Origin: an uncultured Spartobacteria bacterium
GTDB lineage: Bacteria > Verrucomicrobiota > Verrucomicrobiia > Chthoniobacterales > Chthoniobacteraceae
Reading direction: 5' to 3'
NCBI GenBank assembly: GCA_903882875.1
Contig: CAIRYQ010000111.1
Coordinates: forward strand, 34,427-98,426
Length of the DNA stretch: 64,000 nucleotides
The first letter of the stretch is position 1, and every line of letters starts with the position of its first letter. A program made the translations under genes and the position numbers. Below are positions 47,849 through 57,229 of the stretch, piece after piece. The notes under the pieces were generated by a model. That model was not told where the DNA came from, did no database searches, and saw nothing but the letters and a program-made list of their open reading frames with translations.

Positions 47849-48058
47849 TTACGCATCCAGCGTAAATCCGATCTTCACTGTGACCTGCCAGTGGCCGATC
47901 TTGTTGTCCTCAATGTGGCCTCGGATGTCGCTGACTTCAAACCAGCGCATGTTACGCACCGTTTTAGCCGCGCGACTCACGGCATTGTTCACTGCGTCTT
48001 CGATTCCTGTCGGAGAGGAACCGACCAATTCAATTTTCTTGTAGATGTGGTCATTCAT
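47849..48058 (-). CDS. Dodecin
   Basis: 69 residues, the full dodecin length. [20 protein letters not shown], the flavin-stacking Trp in [20 protein letters not shown], and the final strand [14 protein letters not shown] are all typical. Dodecins form 12-mers that store flavin. ATG overlaps the stop of the universal stress protein gene (ATGA). Confidence 0.95.
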   Translation of the reverse strand: MNDHIYKKIELVGSSPTGIEDAVNNAVSRAAKTVRNMRWFEVSDIRGHIEDNKIGHWQVTVKIGFTLDA

Positions 48059-48501
48059 AAAATCTGTCCAGCAGCCACCACCAGCACTGGGCCCTTCGCC
48101 TGCTTCAAGATCTGGTCGTTCACGCTGCCAACGAGCAGATTGTAGAAAGCATTGTGTTGATGAGACCCCACAACGATCAGGTCGGCTTCCAATTTCAGGG
48201 ACTCTTCGACGATATGTCCAACGCTCGCATCGTGAAACTGCTTCAGGGTCACATCAACCCCAAACCCCCTCAAGGGTTCGGTGATTTTCTGAAGTCGGGC
48301 TAGATCTGCTTGGATTTGTTCCGGCGTCGGTTCTTGGGAGATTGTCGGTGACGCAATGCCCACGTCGACGGCAGTGTGTGTCTTCGGAACACCATGCAGA
48401 ATCGTCACATGGCTCTTGAACGCTTGCGCGAGCCTCTGGACTTGATTGAGGACCTTCAGCGCAACGTCAGAGAAATCTACGAGGGCAACAATGGTTTTCA
48501 T
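48055..48501 (-). CDS. Universal stress protein (UspA family)
   Basis: 148 residues. [20 protein letters not shown] at the start and the ATP-binding loop [20 protein letters not shown] (G-x2-x9-G-S form) at about 113-132 mark the USP fold. It probably binds ATP and acts in stress survival. Co-transcribed with dodecin. Confidence 0.93.
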   Translation of the reverse strand: MKTIVALVDFSDVALKVLNQVQRLAQAFKSHVTILHGVPKTHTAVDVGIASPTISQEPTPEQIQADLARLQKITEPLRGFGVDVTLKQFHDASVGHIVEESLKLEADLIVVGSHQHNAFYNLLVGSVNDQILKQAKGPVLVVAAGQIL

Positions 48502-48502
48502 T

Positions 48503-48691
48503 CTAATCGCATGTGAACATTACCCGTTTCAGAAATCCTTCGGCTATAAACCAGTGTTCCTCGGCACGTCCATCTGGGCATCCTTCCTCACCGTAAATCC
48601 CATGTGCCAGTTCAGAAATCTCTTCGTGCGTAGGGCTACGATTAACACCGGGGTCGGCATCCACCATAACGCATCGTGTTTCAGGTTTCAT
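48503..48691 (-). CDS. DUF2934 protein, copy 1
   Basis: 62 residues from ATG 48691. The C-terminal half has the DUF2934 pattern: HEEISELAHGIYGEEGCPDG followed by RAEEHWFIAEGFLKR. The open frame continues upstream to 48763. A diverged second member lies at 49.3 kb. Confidence 0.8.
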   Translation of the reverse strand: MKPETRCVMVDADPGVNRSPTHEEISELAHGIYGEEGCPDGRAEEHWFIAEGFLKRVMFTCD

Positions 48692-48840
48692 CTCTGATCT
48701 GAATCGAAATGCGTTCGAGATGTGGCTGTGTGCTTGATCAAGTTTTTCGAGTCGCGGGCTCACAGGATCGGGGCAATATGTGAAGCAAATCGGCTAGAAT
48801 CTGGGTAGCGTCCGTCTTATTGTGGACGAATGATTCAAGA

Positions 48841-49095
48841 ATGAGAAATCCCATTCCACCGACTCACCCACTGGACACGGATTGGTTTGCTATACCCTCC
48901 AACCTCAAGGCTGCTGGGTTTATGGTGATCCTTGAACGAGTTTCCTTTGAGCCAGGACATCCGCTTTGGTATGCGAGGGCGCAGCGTGATGGAAAGACGT
49001 GGAACGGCTTGGGAGAAGGTTTGGAAGAATCTCTGATCAAACTGGAGAAGAAACTGCCGCAAGCGGTAGAGCAAGATCAGCTCAAAGCAAGTTGA
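48841..49095 (+). CDS. Hypothetical protein
   Basis: 84 residues from ATG 48841 (MRNPIPPTHPLDTDWFAIPS). A strand-rich middle (GFMVILERVSFEPGHPLWYA, GKTWNGLGEG) and a helical end. Family not recognised. A TTG at 48820 is a weaker start. Confidence 0.55.
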   Translation: MRNPIPPTHPLDTDWFAIPSNLKAAGFMVILERVSFEPGHPLWYARAQRDGKTWNGLGEGLEESLIKLEKKLPQAVEQDQLKAS

Positions 49096-49121
49096 AGCCC
49101 GATCCGGAGCATTTGCCGCCT

Positions 49122-49235
49122 CTACATGCCCAACCACCGCATCAGCAGCACGGCAATTAAGCCACCGATGACGAGTTCGACCCCTGTCTTGATGCCCAGA
49201 GGATCGAGTTTCTGATGGGCGAAGAATTTTTTCAT
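49122..49235 (-). CDS. Small single-helix membrane peptide
   Basis: 37 residues, MKKFFAHQKLDPLGIKTGVE then LVIGGLIAVLLMRWLGM. One membrane helix at the C-terminus. Too short for most gene finders, but composition and position in a cluster of similar small genes support it. Confidence 0.5.
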   Translation of the reverse strand: MKKFFAHQKLDPLGIKTGVELVIGGLIAVLLMRWLGM

Positions 49236-49277
49236 TGTGAGTATCGAGTGCCAGCGCCATCCACAGGCATTAAGGGA

Positions 49278-49472
49278 TTACCCGCACAACCGCTCTTCTG
49301 CTGCGAGCCAATGCTCTTTTGCAAGGGCATCGGGACACCCTTCCTGTTCGTAAAATTGATGCGCTAGCACGGAAATCTCATCGTGAGTCGGCTTGGAGAC
49401 AGCATTGGGCCTGTAATCAAGGTCGTTGTCGGCATCATCATGCACCAAGATTGGGTGTTCTTCGATTTTCAT
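49278..49472 (-). CDS. DUF2934 protein, copy 2
   Basis: 64 residues. HDEISVLAHQFYEQEGCPDA then LAKEHWLAAEERLCG matches the motif of copy 1 (about half the residues of the domain identical). N-termini are unrelated except for a shared DADxDxxxRP-like stretch. Confidence 0.8.
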   Translation of the reverse strand: MKIEEHPILVHDDADNDLDYRPNAVSKPTHDEISVLAHQFYEQEGCPDALAKEHWLAAEERLCG

Positions 49473-49575
49473 TTCAAAACTGAATCGGCCATCGCTCGCA
49501 TTTTGGCTGTCTGGCTGCTCGCATTTTTGTGCAACCTCTTGCCTTCAGAAATCACACGATCAGAAGCCGTGCGAG

Positions 49576-49737
49576 ATGCGATTCAGGGGTATGCTTCTAA
49601 TTATCGCCATTCTTCTTTTGCTGCTTTGGGGCGGCGGGTTTGCGTTCCATGTCGCCGGTGGGCTCGTCCATATCCTGCTCGTCGTCGCTCTTGTGGTGTT
49701 CATTCTCCACTTCGCTCGCGGCGGGAGAAACACCTGA
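49576..49737 (+). CDS. lmo0937-like small membrane protein, copy B
   Basis: 48 residues from ATG 49591 (53 from 49576), MLLIIAILLLLLWGGGFAFH and then VAGGLVHILLVVALVVFILH. Nearly identical protein to copy A despite about 14 base differences, most at silent positions, which suggests the protein is maintained. Confidence 0.8.
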   Translation: MRFRGMLLIIAILLLLLWGGGFAFHVAGGLVHILLVVALVVFILHFARGGRNT

Positions 49738-49807
49738 CATCCGCGATGTGTCTGAATGAATGAACAATTCACTGACAACACACGTCAGAAGAAATTTGAG
49801 AACAAAT

Positions 49808-49873
49808 CGGCGGCAGCGGTAATACGCTGAAACCCGGCAATAAACCGGGTGGGGTTGAAATCCTCAGCCGCCG
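49808..49873 (+). ncRNA. tRNA-like cloverleaf element, copy B
   Basis: 66 nt: 7-bp closing stem (CGGCGGC/GCCGCCG), arm AGCG-GTAATA-CGCT, linker GAAA, arm CCCGG-CAATAAA-CCGGG (5 bp, 7-nt loop), arm TGGGG-TTGAAAT-CCTCA (5 bp, 7-nt loop). The dimensions are those of tRNA acceptor, anticodon and T arms, but U33, the D-loop GG and C56 are missing, there is no variable loop, and the 3' end is TCA rather than CCA. Between an lmo0937-like gene and the end of P-II, which are convergent. Confidence 0.4.
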
Positions 49874-49916
49874 TCACGCTCGCCAGAGAAGTGAGCAGCG
49901 TTGGTTTGGTAAATTG

Positions 49917-50448
<532 letters not shown>

Positions 50449-50609
50449 GTGATGAATCATCGGTCGCGAGACGTGGCAGTCAATCTCAATTGCCCCACGA
50501 AGTTGTCGAGGCGAAGGACGACATTGAACCGGAGGTGAAAAAATGCAAAGGACACCGCATTCTTTAGGATTGCGAATGAACGTCGCTCTGGATCATCGTT
50601 GGCCACTCC

Positions 50610-51002
50610 ATGAACATTCGACTGAACATCTCAACACTTGCAGGCTTCTTTGCAATCACCGGCGGTCTAGGCGCGGTCCTTCTCAGGTGGTCGTGGGGTT
50701 TGGGCGTGGTTTGCGGCCTCAATGTTCTGGGCTGCGGTGCCATCGGTATCATCAATTTGCTTCTGCTGCTGTATGTCATCGCGACCGGCCCGCTAGAACC
50801 ACCGCCCGTCTGGAGAGCAGTTGGCATGGTGATATTCGCTGCGGCTGTTGGCGTATTGTTCCTCCTTTACGCCTACGGTCCGGGTTGGAACTGGGTCAAT
50901 TCACCAGGACCTTGGGTGACAATTCTCTCGACACTTGCGGTGCTCATTGTCGCCACCATCGAGTTGCGGTGCGTATTTGCGCGACGCACGAAGCAGTCTT
51001 GA
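50610..51002 (+). CDS. Hypothetical membrane protein, four helices
   Basis: 130 residues. Four hydrophobic segments (about 8-30, 33-58, 67-90, 100-122) with a short positively charged tail. No family recognised. Confidence 0.65.
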   Translation: MNIRLNISTLAGFFAITGGLGAVLLRWSWGLGVVCGLNVLGCGAIGIINLLLLLYVIATGPLEPPPVWRAVGMVIFAAAVGVLFLLYAYGPGWNWVNSPGPWVTILSTLAVLIVATIELRCVFARRTKQS

Positions 51003-51261
51003 ACTTCGATCCCAAGAAAAGCAGAGAGACAACGCGGGGCTAGACCTACGTTGTCTCGTTCCACTGCCGAGGTTCGTCAACGCCTTGGTGGATTCGGCGC
51101 TAAAGTATCCCATGAAAGGAATCAGGGCAAATGCCCTGTCTGACATGCACTCAAGGCTTACATTGTTCCCAGCAAAGAACTGGACGATGAAAAAGCATCG
51201 GGCGTGCCATATCTTGTCAAGACGCAGCAACCGTATCCCAAAGCGGCTTCGACGGAAGACT

Positions 51262-51543
51262 TTAAGCCTTCACATGCCCTGACACGAGCTTGGTCATCTC
51301 GAACATGCTGACCTGCGCTTTGCCGTTGAACACTTTCTTCAGCGCATCATCGGCGTTGATGTTCCGCTTGTTCGTCGCGTCCTGAAGCCCGTGCTTCTTG
51401 ATGTAGTCCCACAGCTTTTTCGTCATCTCACCACGCGGCAGTGGTGTGGATCCAACGATGACTGAGAGGACTTCATCAGGCTGCACCGGCTTCAAGAGCG
51501 CGGCGTTGGGTTTACGGGTGGGGGCGTTCGGTTTTGTGGACAT
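51262..51543 (-). CDS. SWIB/MDM2-domain protein
   Basis: 93 residues. After a basic N-terminus (STKPNAPTRKPNAALLKP) the SWIB fold follows: SVIVGSTPLPRGEMTKKLWD, YIKKHGLQDATNKRNINADD, and the C-terminal KVFNGKAQVSMFEMTKLVSG. In bacteria, stand-alone SWIB proteins are best known from chlamydiae and relatives, where a chromatin role is suspected. Confidence 0.93.
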   Translation of the reverse strand: MSTKPNAPTRKPNAALLKPVQPDEVLSVIVGSTPLPRGEMTKKLWDYIKKHGLQDATNKRNINADDALKKVFNGKAQVSMFEMTKLVSGHVKA

Positions 51544-51730
51544 GGAGCCCCTTGTAGTTGAGCGAATCATCAGGTGGCAACTCATTCGACGTCGGCATTC
51601 GTCCAACGGCGTTGATGTATGCATGCTCAATCGAATCAGCAGGGGTTCATCCTCAACTAGATTCCAGCCGGGCTCAGTGCTCGAAAACACAATTCGCATC
51701 CGTAAAGACTCCGACTATCATCGCTTCATC

Positions 51731-52219
51731 ATGCGCCACACCCGAACCATTCGTCGTCACTCCGCCATCATTGCTGCGGTCCTCACATTCGTTTTGGTTG
51801 GCCCTCTGAATGCAATCGATCTGCCAGGCATGGGGGCATTGGCAGATCTCATCATGAAGTCTTTTGACACCAACGGTGATTCCAAGATTGACACTGGCGA
51901 GTGGCAAGCCGGCGCGAAGGCGAGCTTCGATCAAATTGATGCCGACGGAGATGGAAAGATCACCGCTGGCGAAATTGACGCTCTCGGAGCAGCGATTGCC
52001 GAGGAAGCGGGCGCAGCGGTCGGCGCATTGGTGCCGAAATTGATCAAACCCTTGATTCTGGCTATGGACGCAAATGGCGATGGCGTTGTGTCGCGGGACG
52101 AATTCCTGAAGAAGATGGACGAGCTTTTTGCAAAGCTGGATACGAACAAGAATGCCGAATTGACCCGCGAGGAGCTGATCCAACTGCCCCTCAAGCTGCT
52201 CCCGACTGGCAAACGATAG
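51731..52219 (+). CDS. Secreted EF-hand protein with four loops
   Basis: 162 residues. Signal peptide (IIAAVLTFVLVGPLNAI), then four EF-hand loops: DTNGDSKIDTGE, DADGDGKITAGE, DANGDGVVSRDE and DTNKNAELTREE. The first three have full Ca-ligand sets; the fourth has Asn/Ala at two ligand positions. It probably binds calcium outside the cytoplasm. ATG 51731 gives the signal; ORF upstream is antisense of the SWIB gene. Confidence 0.88.
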   Translation: MRHTRTIRRHSAIIAAVLTFVLVGPLNAIDLPGMGALADLIMKSFDTNGDSKIDTGEWQAGAKASFDQIDADGDGKITAGEIDALGAAIAEEAGAAVGALVPKLIKPLILAMDANGDGVVSRDEFLKKMDELFAKLDTNKNAELTREELIQLPLKLLPTGKR

Positions 52220-52285
52220 GCTAGATCTGAAGGGTTGTTCTCACCTTGAAGCTGGCACCGATTTATCTTCAATTCGCTTCCAGCC

Positions 52286-53209
52286 ATGCTCAGTGCTGAA
52301 AAACTCACGTCGCTCGCGGATGAGGGCATCTTCCTCGGGACATCCTCGTGGAAATATCCCGGCTGGTGCGGGCAGCTTTACGACGAGCAGAGGTATCTCA
52401 CGCGCGGCAAATTCTCAGAGGCCAAGTTCGAGCGGGAATGTCTGACCGAATACGCGCAGACGTTCCCCTCGGTGTGCGTGGACGCCGGCTACTACAAGTT
52501 TCCCACGGAGAAATGGATCGAGGGACTGTGCGCCCAGGTGAAGCCGGGCTTTCGCTTTTCGTTCAAGGTGACCGACGAGATCACCATCAAGAATTTTCCC
52601 AATCATGCACGCCACGGCGCCCGCGCAGGAAAGCCGAACGAGCATTTCCTGAACGCCGGGTTGTTCCGTTCATCGTTTCTCCATGCGTGTGAGCCCTTCC
52701 GTGATCACATCGGCGCTCTCATCTTCGAGTTCTCGCAGTTCCACCAGCGGGACTTTGAGCACGGCCGGGATTTCGTGGCGGCGCTCGACGCGTTTCTGGA
52801 TGAGCTGCCGTCCGGCTGGCAATACGCCGTGGAGATCCGCAACAAGACATTCCTGCAGCCCGAATACTTTGAAGTGCTGTGCCGGCATGGCGTCGCCCAT
52901 GTTTTCAATTCGTGGACGCGGATGCCACCCGTGACCGAGCAACTGGCGCTGCCCGACAGCGTGACCACGGATTTTGTTGTAGCACGGTTTCTCCTGACAC
53001 CGGGACGAACGTATGAGCAGGCCAAGAGCACTTTCCACCCCTACAAGGACACGCAGGCGGTTGATTCCGTGGCACGGGAAGCAGGCAAGGCCATCATCGG
53101 CAAGGCGAAGGGCAACAAGCGGCCCTCGTTCATTTACGTGAACAACAGGCTTGAAGGGAATGCGCTGAAGACCATCGAAGCCATTCTGGAAAATGCCGAA
53201 GCAATTTAG
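52286..53209 (+). CDS. DUF72 protein
   Basis: 307 residues. DUF72 pattern: GTSSWKYPGWCGQLYDEQRY, the YYKFPTEKWIEGL segment, the FKVTDEITI stretch, then IFEFSQFHQ and YAVEIRNKTFLQPEYFEVL. The family has a TIM-barrel-like fold and no established activity. Confidence 0.9.
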   Translation: MLSAEKLTSLADEGIFLGTSSWKYPGWCGQLYDEQRYLTRGKFSEAKFERECLTEYAQTFPSVCVDAGYYKFPTEKWIEGLCAQVKPGFRFSFKVTDEITIKNFPNHARHGARAGKPNEHFLNAGLFRSSFLHACEPFRDHIGALIFEFSQFHQRDFEHGRDFVAALDAFLDELPSGWQYAVEIRNKTFLQPEYFEVLCRHGVAHVFNSWTRMPPVTEQLALPDSVTTDFVVARFLLTPGRTYEQAKSTFHPYKDTQAVDSVAREAGKAIIGKAKGNKRPSFIYVNNRLEGNALKTIEAILENAEAI

Positions 53210-53250
53210 GGGAAGCGTGTCGGTATCGGGTGGGCAATGAGGCTGAGGCT

Positions 53251-54657
53251 CTATGCGATCGAATGGATTTTCATAAAATTCGAGCCGCGCGGTTGGCCGG
53301 CGGGAACACCAGCGATGACGAGGATTTTGTCATGGGACGCAACAAGCTGCCGCGCACGCAGAATCGCTTCTGCTTGCGTAATCAATCCCTCGAAGGTCCC
53401 TGGAATTCCTTGAACGAGAAGTGGCTTCACACCCCAAAAAAGATTGAGCGAGTGATAAGCGGCAGCATCAGTTGTCAGTGCAAGGAGCGGAATCTTCGAC
53501 CGCTCGGCCGCGACGAATCGCGCGGTGTAGCCGGTGGTGGTCAGGACGACTATTGCGCGAAGATTCACCACGCGCGCAATGGCGGTAGCAGCTTCACTGA
53601 GCGCATGAGCGTCGGTCGGATCGCTCGCGGGGTAAACCTTGAAGGCGATTCTGGCTTCCACTTCGTTCGCGATGCGAGCCATCATCTCGACCGCGCGCAC
53701 CGGGAACGCGCCGATCGCTGACTCACCGGAGAGCATCACCGCATCCGTGCCGTCGATGATCGCGTTGGCGACATCGCTCGCTTCCGCACGGGTGGGACGT
53801 GGGTCGTGGATCATGCTTTCCAGCATTTGGGTCGCGGTGATCACTGGCAGTCCCAGCCGGTTGCACTTTTCGATGATCTGCTTTTGCAGCATCGGCACCT
53901 TCTCGGGACTTACTTCCACACCGAGGTCACCACGCGCGATCATGACCCCGCTGACTTCCTGGAGAATTTCGTCGAGATTCTCGACCGCTTGCGGCTTCTC
54001 GATCTTGGCGATCACCGGCTTGGACGCCCCCTTTGCCACGACGAGTTGCTTCAGGCTCCGCACGTCTGCCGCGGTACGCACGAAGCTCAGCGAAATCCAG
54101 TCAATGTCTTGCGTCAGCCCGAACTCGACATCTCGTATGTCCTTATCGGTGAGCGACGGCAAAGGCAGAGGCAGATTCGGAAAGTTTACGCCTTTCCGAC
54201 TCTTGAGCACACCGCCTTCGACGACTCGGCACCGCAGCTCACGGCCTGCGACTTCCACGACCTCCATTTCAAGCAAGCCGTCGTCGAGCATGACGCGCAT
54301 CCCCGGCTCCGCGCTCTCGGCGATGTGTGCATAGTCGAGCGGGATCACCGCTTCACGTCCGGCCAAGTCAGCCTCCGGCACCAAGGCCACCACGGCACCG
54401 GAAGTAAGCGTCATTTGCCCGCCGGGGAGCTGGCCGACACGAATCTTCGGACCTTGCAGGTCCTGCAGAATGGTGACCGGCGTATCGAGTTCCTGCGAGA
54501 TGGAGCGCAAGGTCGCGATGACGCGGGCGTGCTCGTCGTGGGTGCCGTGAGAGAAGTTGAGACGCGCAACGTCCATTCCGGCGTTGATGAGTTGGCGGAT
54601 GACCTCTGGCGAGCTGCTGGCCGGACCGAGGGTGGCGACAATTTTGGTGCGGCGCAT
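53251..54657 (-). CDS. pyk: Pyruvate kinase
   Basis: 468 residues. MRRTKIVATLGPASSSPEVI at the start, the LNFSHGTHDEH segment, the active-site motif region around SKPVIAKIEKPQAVENLDEI then SGVMIARGDLGVEV, and PVITATQMLESMIHDPRPTRA. The C-terminal domain follows (VVLTTTGYTARFVAAERSKI). It catalyses the last step of glycolysis. ATG 54657 is the family start. Confidence 0.97.
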   Translation of the reverse strand: MRRTKIVATLGPASSSPEVIRQLINAGMDVARLNFSHGTHDEHARVIATLRSISQELDTPVTILQDLQGPKIRVGQLPGGQMTLTSGAVVALVPEADLAGREAVIPLDYAHIAESAEPGMRVMLDDGLLEMEVVEVAGRELRCRVVEGGVLKSRKGVNFPNLPLPLPSLTDKDIRDVEFGLTQDIDWISLSFVRTAADVRSLKQLVVAKGASKPVIAKIEKPQAVENLDEILQEVSGVMIARGDLGVEVSPEKVPMLQKQIIEKCNRLGLPVITATQMLESMIHDPRPTRAEASDVANAIIDGTDAVMLSGESAIGAFPVRAVEMMARIANEVEARIAFKVYPASDPTDAHALSEAATAIARVVNLRAIVVLTTTGYTARFVAAERSKIPLLALTTDAAAYHSLNLFWGVKPLLVQGIPGTFEGLITQAEAILRARQLVASHDKILVIAGVPAGQPRGSNFMKIHSIA

Positions 54658-54899
54658 GATGCAAAAACAATAATCCACGCGAGGTTTGCAGACGCGCGTA
54701 ACGGATATGTTGGCAATTCGATACGGTTTCCGCAGGCGTTGCAACGACATCATGGCACCCGCACCCCTGCTTGGATTCCCAAGGAATCGAGCAGGCCTTA
54801 CTCGCCATTAGCCCGTTGCGCGCGGGCAAAAGCGCAGAAGCGACGGTATTCACTCGCATTTCGGCATCGCCACCGTGAAGCTCACCCGTTCCGAACCCG

Positions 54900-55409
54900 A
54901 TGGCAGACACCTCCTCCATTCATCCCGACGTGCGGATCGGCCATGTGCATCTCAAGGTCGCCGACCTTGAGCGAGCGCTGGAATTCTATTGCGGCGTGCT
55001 GGGGTTCAAATTGACCCAGCGTTACGGGCAACAGGCGGCGTTCATTTCCGCGGGCGGTTACCATCACCACATCGGTTTGAATACGTGGGAAAGCCTAGGC
55101 GGTTCTCCGCCGCCACCGGGATGCACGGGTTTGTATCATACGGCGATTCTTTATCCCACGCGGGCGGAGCTGGCCGATGCGTTGGTGCGCGTTCAGCGGG
55201 CCGGCATTTCCCTTGATGGCGCTTCAGACCATGGCGTGAGCGAAGCGCTCTATCTGCGCGATCCGGACGAGAACGGGGTCGAGCTTTACTGGGATCGTCC
55301 GCGTGAAGAGTGGCCGCGCACTCCGGATGGCGCACTGAAGATGTTCACGCATCCTCTCGATCTCGCCGGCTTGCTTGCTGAAACGAAATCCCGACATGTC
55401 CATCACTGA
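54900..55409 (+). CDS. Glyoxalase/VOC-family protein (catechol-dioxygenase-like)
   Basis: 169 residues. VRIGHVHLKVADLERALEFY, the HHHIGLNTW metal His region, GLYHTAILYPTRAELADAL, and LYLRDPDENGVELYWDR with the Glu ligand. The two-His-one-Glu set fits extradiol dioxygenase-like VOC proteins; substrate unknown. Overlaps the next gene by 14 nt. Confidence 0.88.
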   Translation: MADTSSIHPDVRIGHVHLKVADLERALEFYCGVLGFKLTQRYGQQAAFISAGGYHHHIGLNTWESLGGSPPPPGCTGLYHTAILYPTRAELADALVRVQRAGISLDGASDHGVSEALYLRDPDENGVELYWDRPREEWPRTPDGALKMFTHPLDLAGLLAETKSRHVHH

Positions 55410-56469
55410 TCATGCCGCTGGCGCCGTGATGGGTGCTTTGATTGGTGACGCCCTCGGCGTTGGCCCACACTGGTATTACGACCTCGACGAAATGCGGCGT
55501 GACTACGGCGACTGGATCACCGGCTACACGGAACCAAAGCCGCATCGTTACCACGCGGGGTTGAAAGCGGGACAGCTTTCGCAGGCGGGCATCATCACGA
55601 CCATGCTGCTGCGCTCCACGGTGGAGAATGGCGGCTACGACGAAACGGACTTTTGTCGCCGCCTGGATGAGGAACTCTTTCCGCAACTTGACGGCACGCC
55701 GGTGAATGGCCCCGGCGGATATACCAGTCAGTCGATCCGCGAAGCATGGCGGCGCCGGGTGGAGCAAAAGAAGTCGTGGAAAGACGCGGGCGGTCATGCC
55801 GATACCACCGAAGCCGCCGAGCGCGCGCTCGTGCTCGCTGCGCGCTATGCCAGGACGCCCGCGAAAGTGGCGGAGGCGGTCAGCGCGAACTGCCTTCTGA
55901 CGCAGGCCGATGAAGCGATCGTGGCGATGACGACCGCGTATTGCTGTGTGCTGGCGCTGCTCGTGGGCGGTGAGGAACTTGACCCGCTCCTTTCCGACAA
56001 GCTGATGGACTTGGTGAAGGCCGGCGACCTGCCGTTTCACGCCGTCACGAGCGCCAATCTCGGCCCTCCGAAACCGGGCGATCCCGACCCGCCGCGCGCC
56101 GGTCGCTTCTCCTCACCCGATGCCCTGCTCACTCCCTCCTACATGGCCGAGGCCGCGCTTGATCCCACGATCAAGATCGAGCCCGCGTGGAAGGTGTCTC
56201 TCGTTTACGGGATGCCCTGCGCGATCTACCATCAGCTTCCCGCCGCCTACTATCTGGCTGCCCGTTTTCCCGACGACTTCGAGTCCGCCGTCTTGCACGC
56301 GCTGAATGGCGGCGGGCAGAACCAGGCGCGCTGCATCCTCACGGGCGCTCTCGTCGGTGCGCGGGTTGGACTCGCTGGCATTCCGCAACGTTTTTTCGAC
56401 GGACTTGAGAATTCATCGGAGTTGACCGCGTTGGCCCGCCAACTCGGAGAACACGCGGAATCCCGTTGA
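55396..56469 (+). CDS. ADP-ribosylglycohydrolase family protein
   Basis: 357 residues. The first motif AVMGALIGDALGVGPHWYYD is the ADP-ribosyl-GH signature; the helical core includes AGGHADTTEAAERALVLAAR, and the C-terminal NGGGQNQARCILTGALVGAR corresponds to the metal-binding end. The usual aspartates of the C-terminal motif are replaced by Asn/Gln here (GGGQNQ rather than GGDTDT), so hydrolase activity is uncertain. ATG 55396 chosen. Confidence 0.85.
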   Translation: MSITDHAAGAVMGALIGDALGVGPHWYYDLDEMRRDYGDWITGYTEPKPHRYHAGLKAGQLSQAGIITTMLLRSTVENGGYDETDFCRRLDEELFPQLDGTPVNGPGGYTSQSIREAWRRRVEQKKSWKDAGGHADTTEAAERALVLAARYARTPAKVAEAVSANCLLTQADEAIVAMTTAYCCVLALLVGGEELDPLLSDKLMDLVKAGDLPFHAVTSANLGPPKPGDPDPPRAGRFSSPDALLTPSYMAEAALDPTIKIEPAWKVSLVYGMPCAIYHQLPAAYYLAARFPDDFESAVLHALNGGGQNQARCILTGALVGARVGLAGIPQRFFDGLENSSELTALARQLGEHAESR

Positions 56470-56590
56470 TCCATCTCGCGCTTGGCCCGCTTTAGTATTT
56501 TGTCCGCTCATGCAGTTGGTTGAGATCCAGCGCGACGCCGGGATCGAGGCGATGCTGGAAACTTGAGTTGATCTGCGCGGTTGCGGGCGT

Positions 56591-56608
56591 AGTGTATTCC
56601 CATACACT
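56591..56608 (+). promoter_or_regulatory. Probable LexA operator over the lexA promoter
   Basis: AGTGTATTCCCATACACT is a perfect inverted repeat (AGTGTA-N6-TACACT). It overlaps a plausible -10 (TACACT 56603-56608) whose -35 would be TTGCGG at 56581-56586 (16-nt spacing). The lexA ATG is 15 nt further on, so LexA would block its own promoter. Confidence 0.65.
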
Positions 56609-56623
56609 GCACTTCCCGACACC

Positions 56624-57229
56624 ATGCTCACCGACCGACAGCAGGAGATCTTCGACTTCATCCGCCAACAGCAGCAGACGCGGGGCTTTGTGCCTTCGAT
56701 TGCCGAAATGCAGAAGCACTTCGGTTTCGCCAGCCCGACCGCCGTGGTGGGTCATCTCCGTGCGCTTGAGACGAAAGGAGTGCTGAAGCGTGAGCCCAAC
56801 AAGGCGCGGGGACTGGTCCTCACCGGTGAATACCGCGAACGGCAGATGACCGAGATTCCGATCTACGGCACCATCCCGGCCGGTCTGCCAGCCGATGAAC
56901 GTCAGCAATCCGATGGCTGCATTTCTGTGGATGTCGAAACGCTCCGGCTTCCAAAAGGTGCGCGTGTCTTCGCCCTCAAAGTCCGTGGCGATTCCATGAT
57001 CGGTGCGGGGATCCTGCCGGGGGACATCGTGGTGATGGAATTCAAGGAGGCGAAATCCGGTGACGTCGTGGCCGCGCTGATTGACGGCGAGACGACCCTG
57101 AAGCGCTACGTCATGCAGCGTGGAAAACCGTTCCTGAAAGCGGAGAACCCAAAATTCACGAATTTGGTCCCTGCGCAGGAACTCGTGATTCAGGGAGTCC
57201 AGATTGCCTTGCTGCGGGTCATGAAGTGA
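56624..57229 (+). CDS. lexA: LexA repressor
   Basis: 201 residues. Winged helix at 1-65 (MLTDRQQEIFDFIRQQQQTR, FASPTAVVGHLRALETKG), cleavage site Ala-Gly in IPAGLPADE at about 86-87, catalytic Ser in RGDSMIGAG and Lys in GETTLKRYV. It represses SOS genes until RecA-promoted self-cleavage. It is followed, with overlapping stops and starts, by the 38-codon ORF and the fused polymerase, so all three should be damage-induced together. Confidence 0.97.
   Translation: MLTDRQQEIFDFIRQQQQTRGFVPSIAEMQKHFGFASPTAVVGHLRALETKGVLKREPNKARGLVLTGEYRERQMTEIPIYGTIPAGLPADERQQSDGCISVDVETLRLPKGARVFALKVRGDSMIGAGILPGDIVVMEFKEAKSGDVVAALIDGETTLKRYVMQRGKPFLKAENPKFTNLVPAQELVIQGVQIALLRVMK

Noticed and set aside
51144..51297. 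An open plus-strand stretch reading AYIVPSKELDDEKASGVPYL
   Set aside because: No start codon after the upstream stop and it overlaps the end of the SWIB gene; possibly an old gene fragment.
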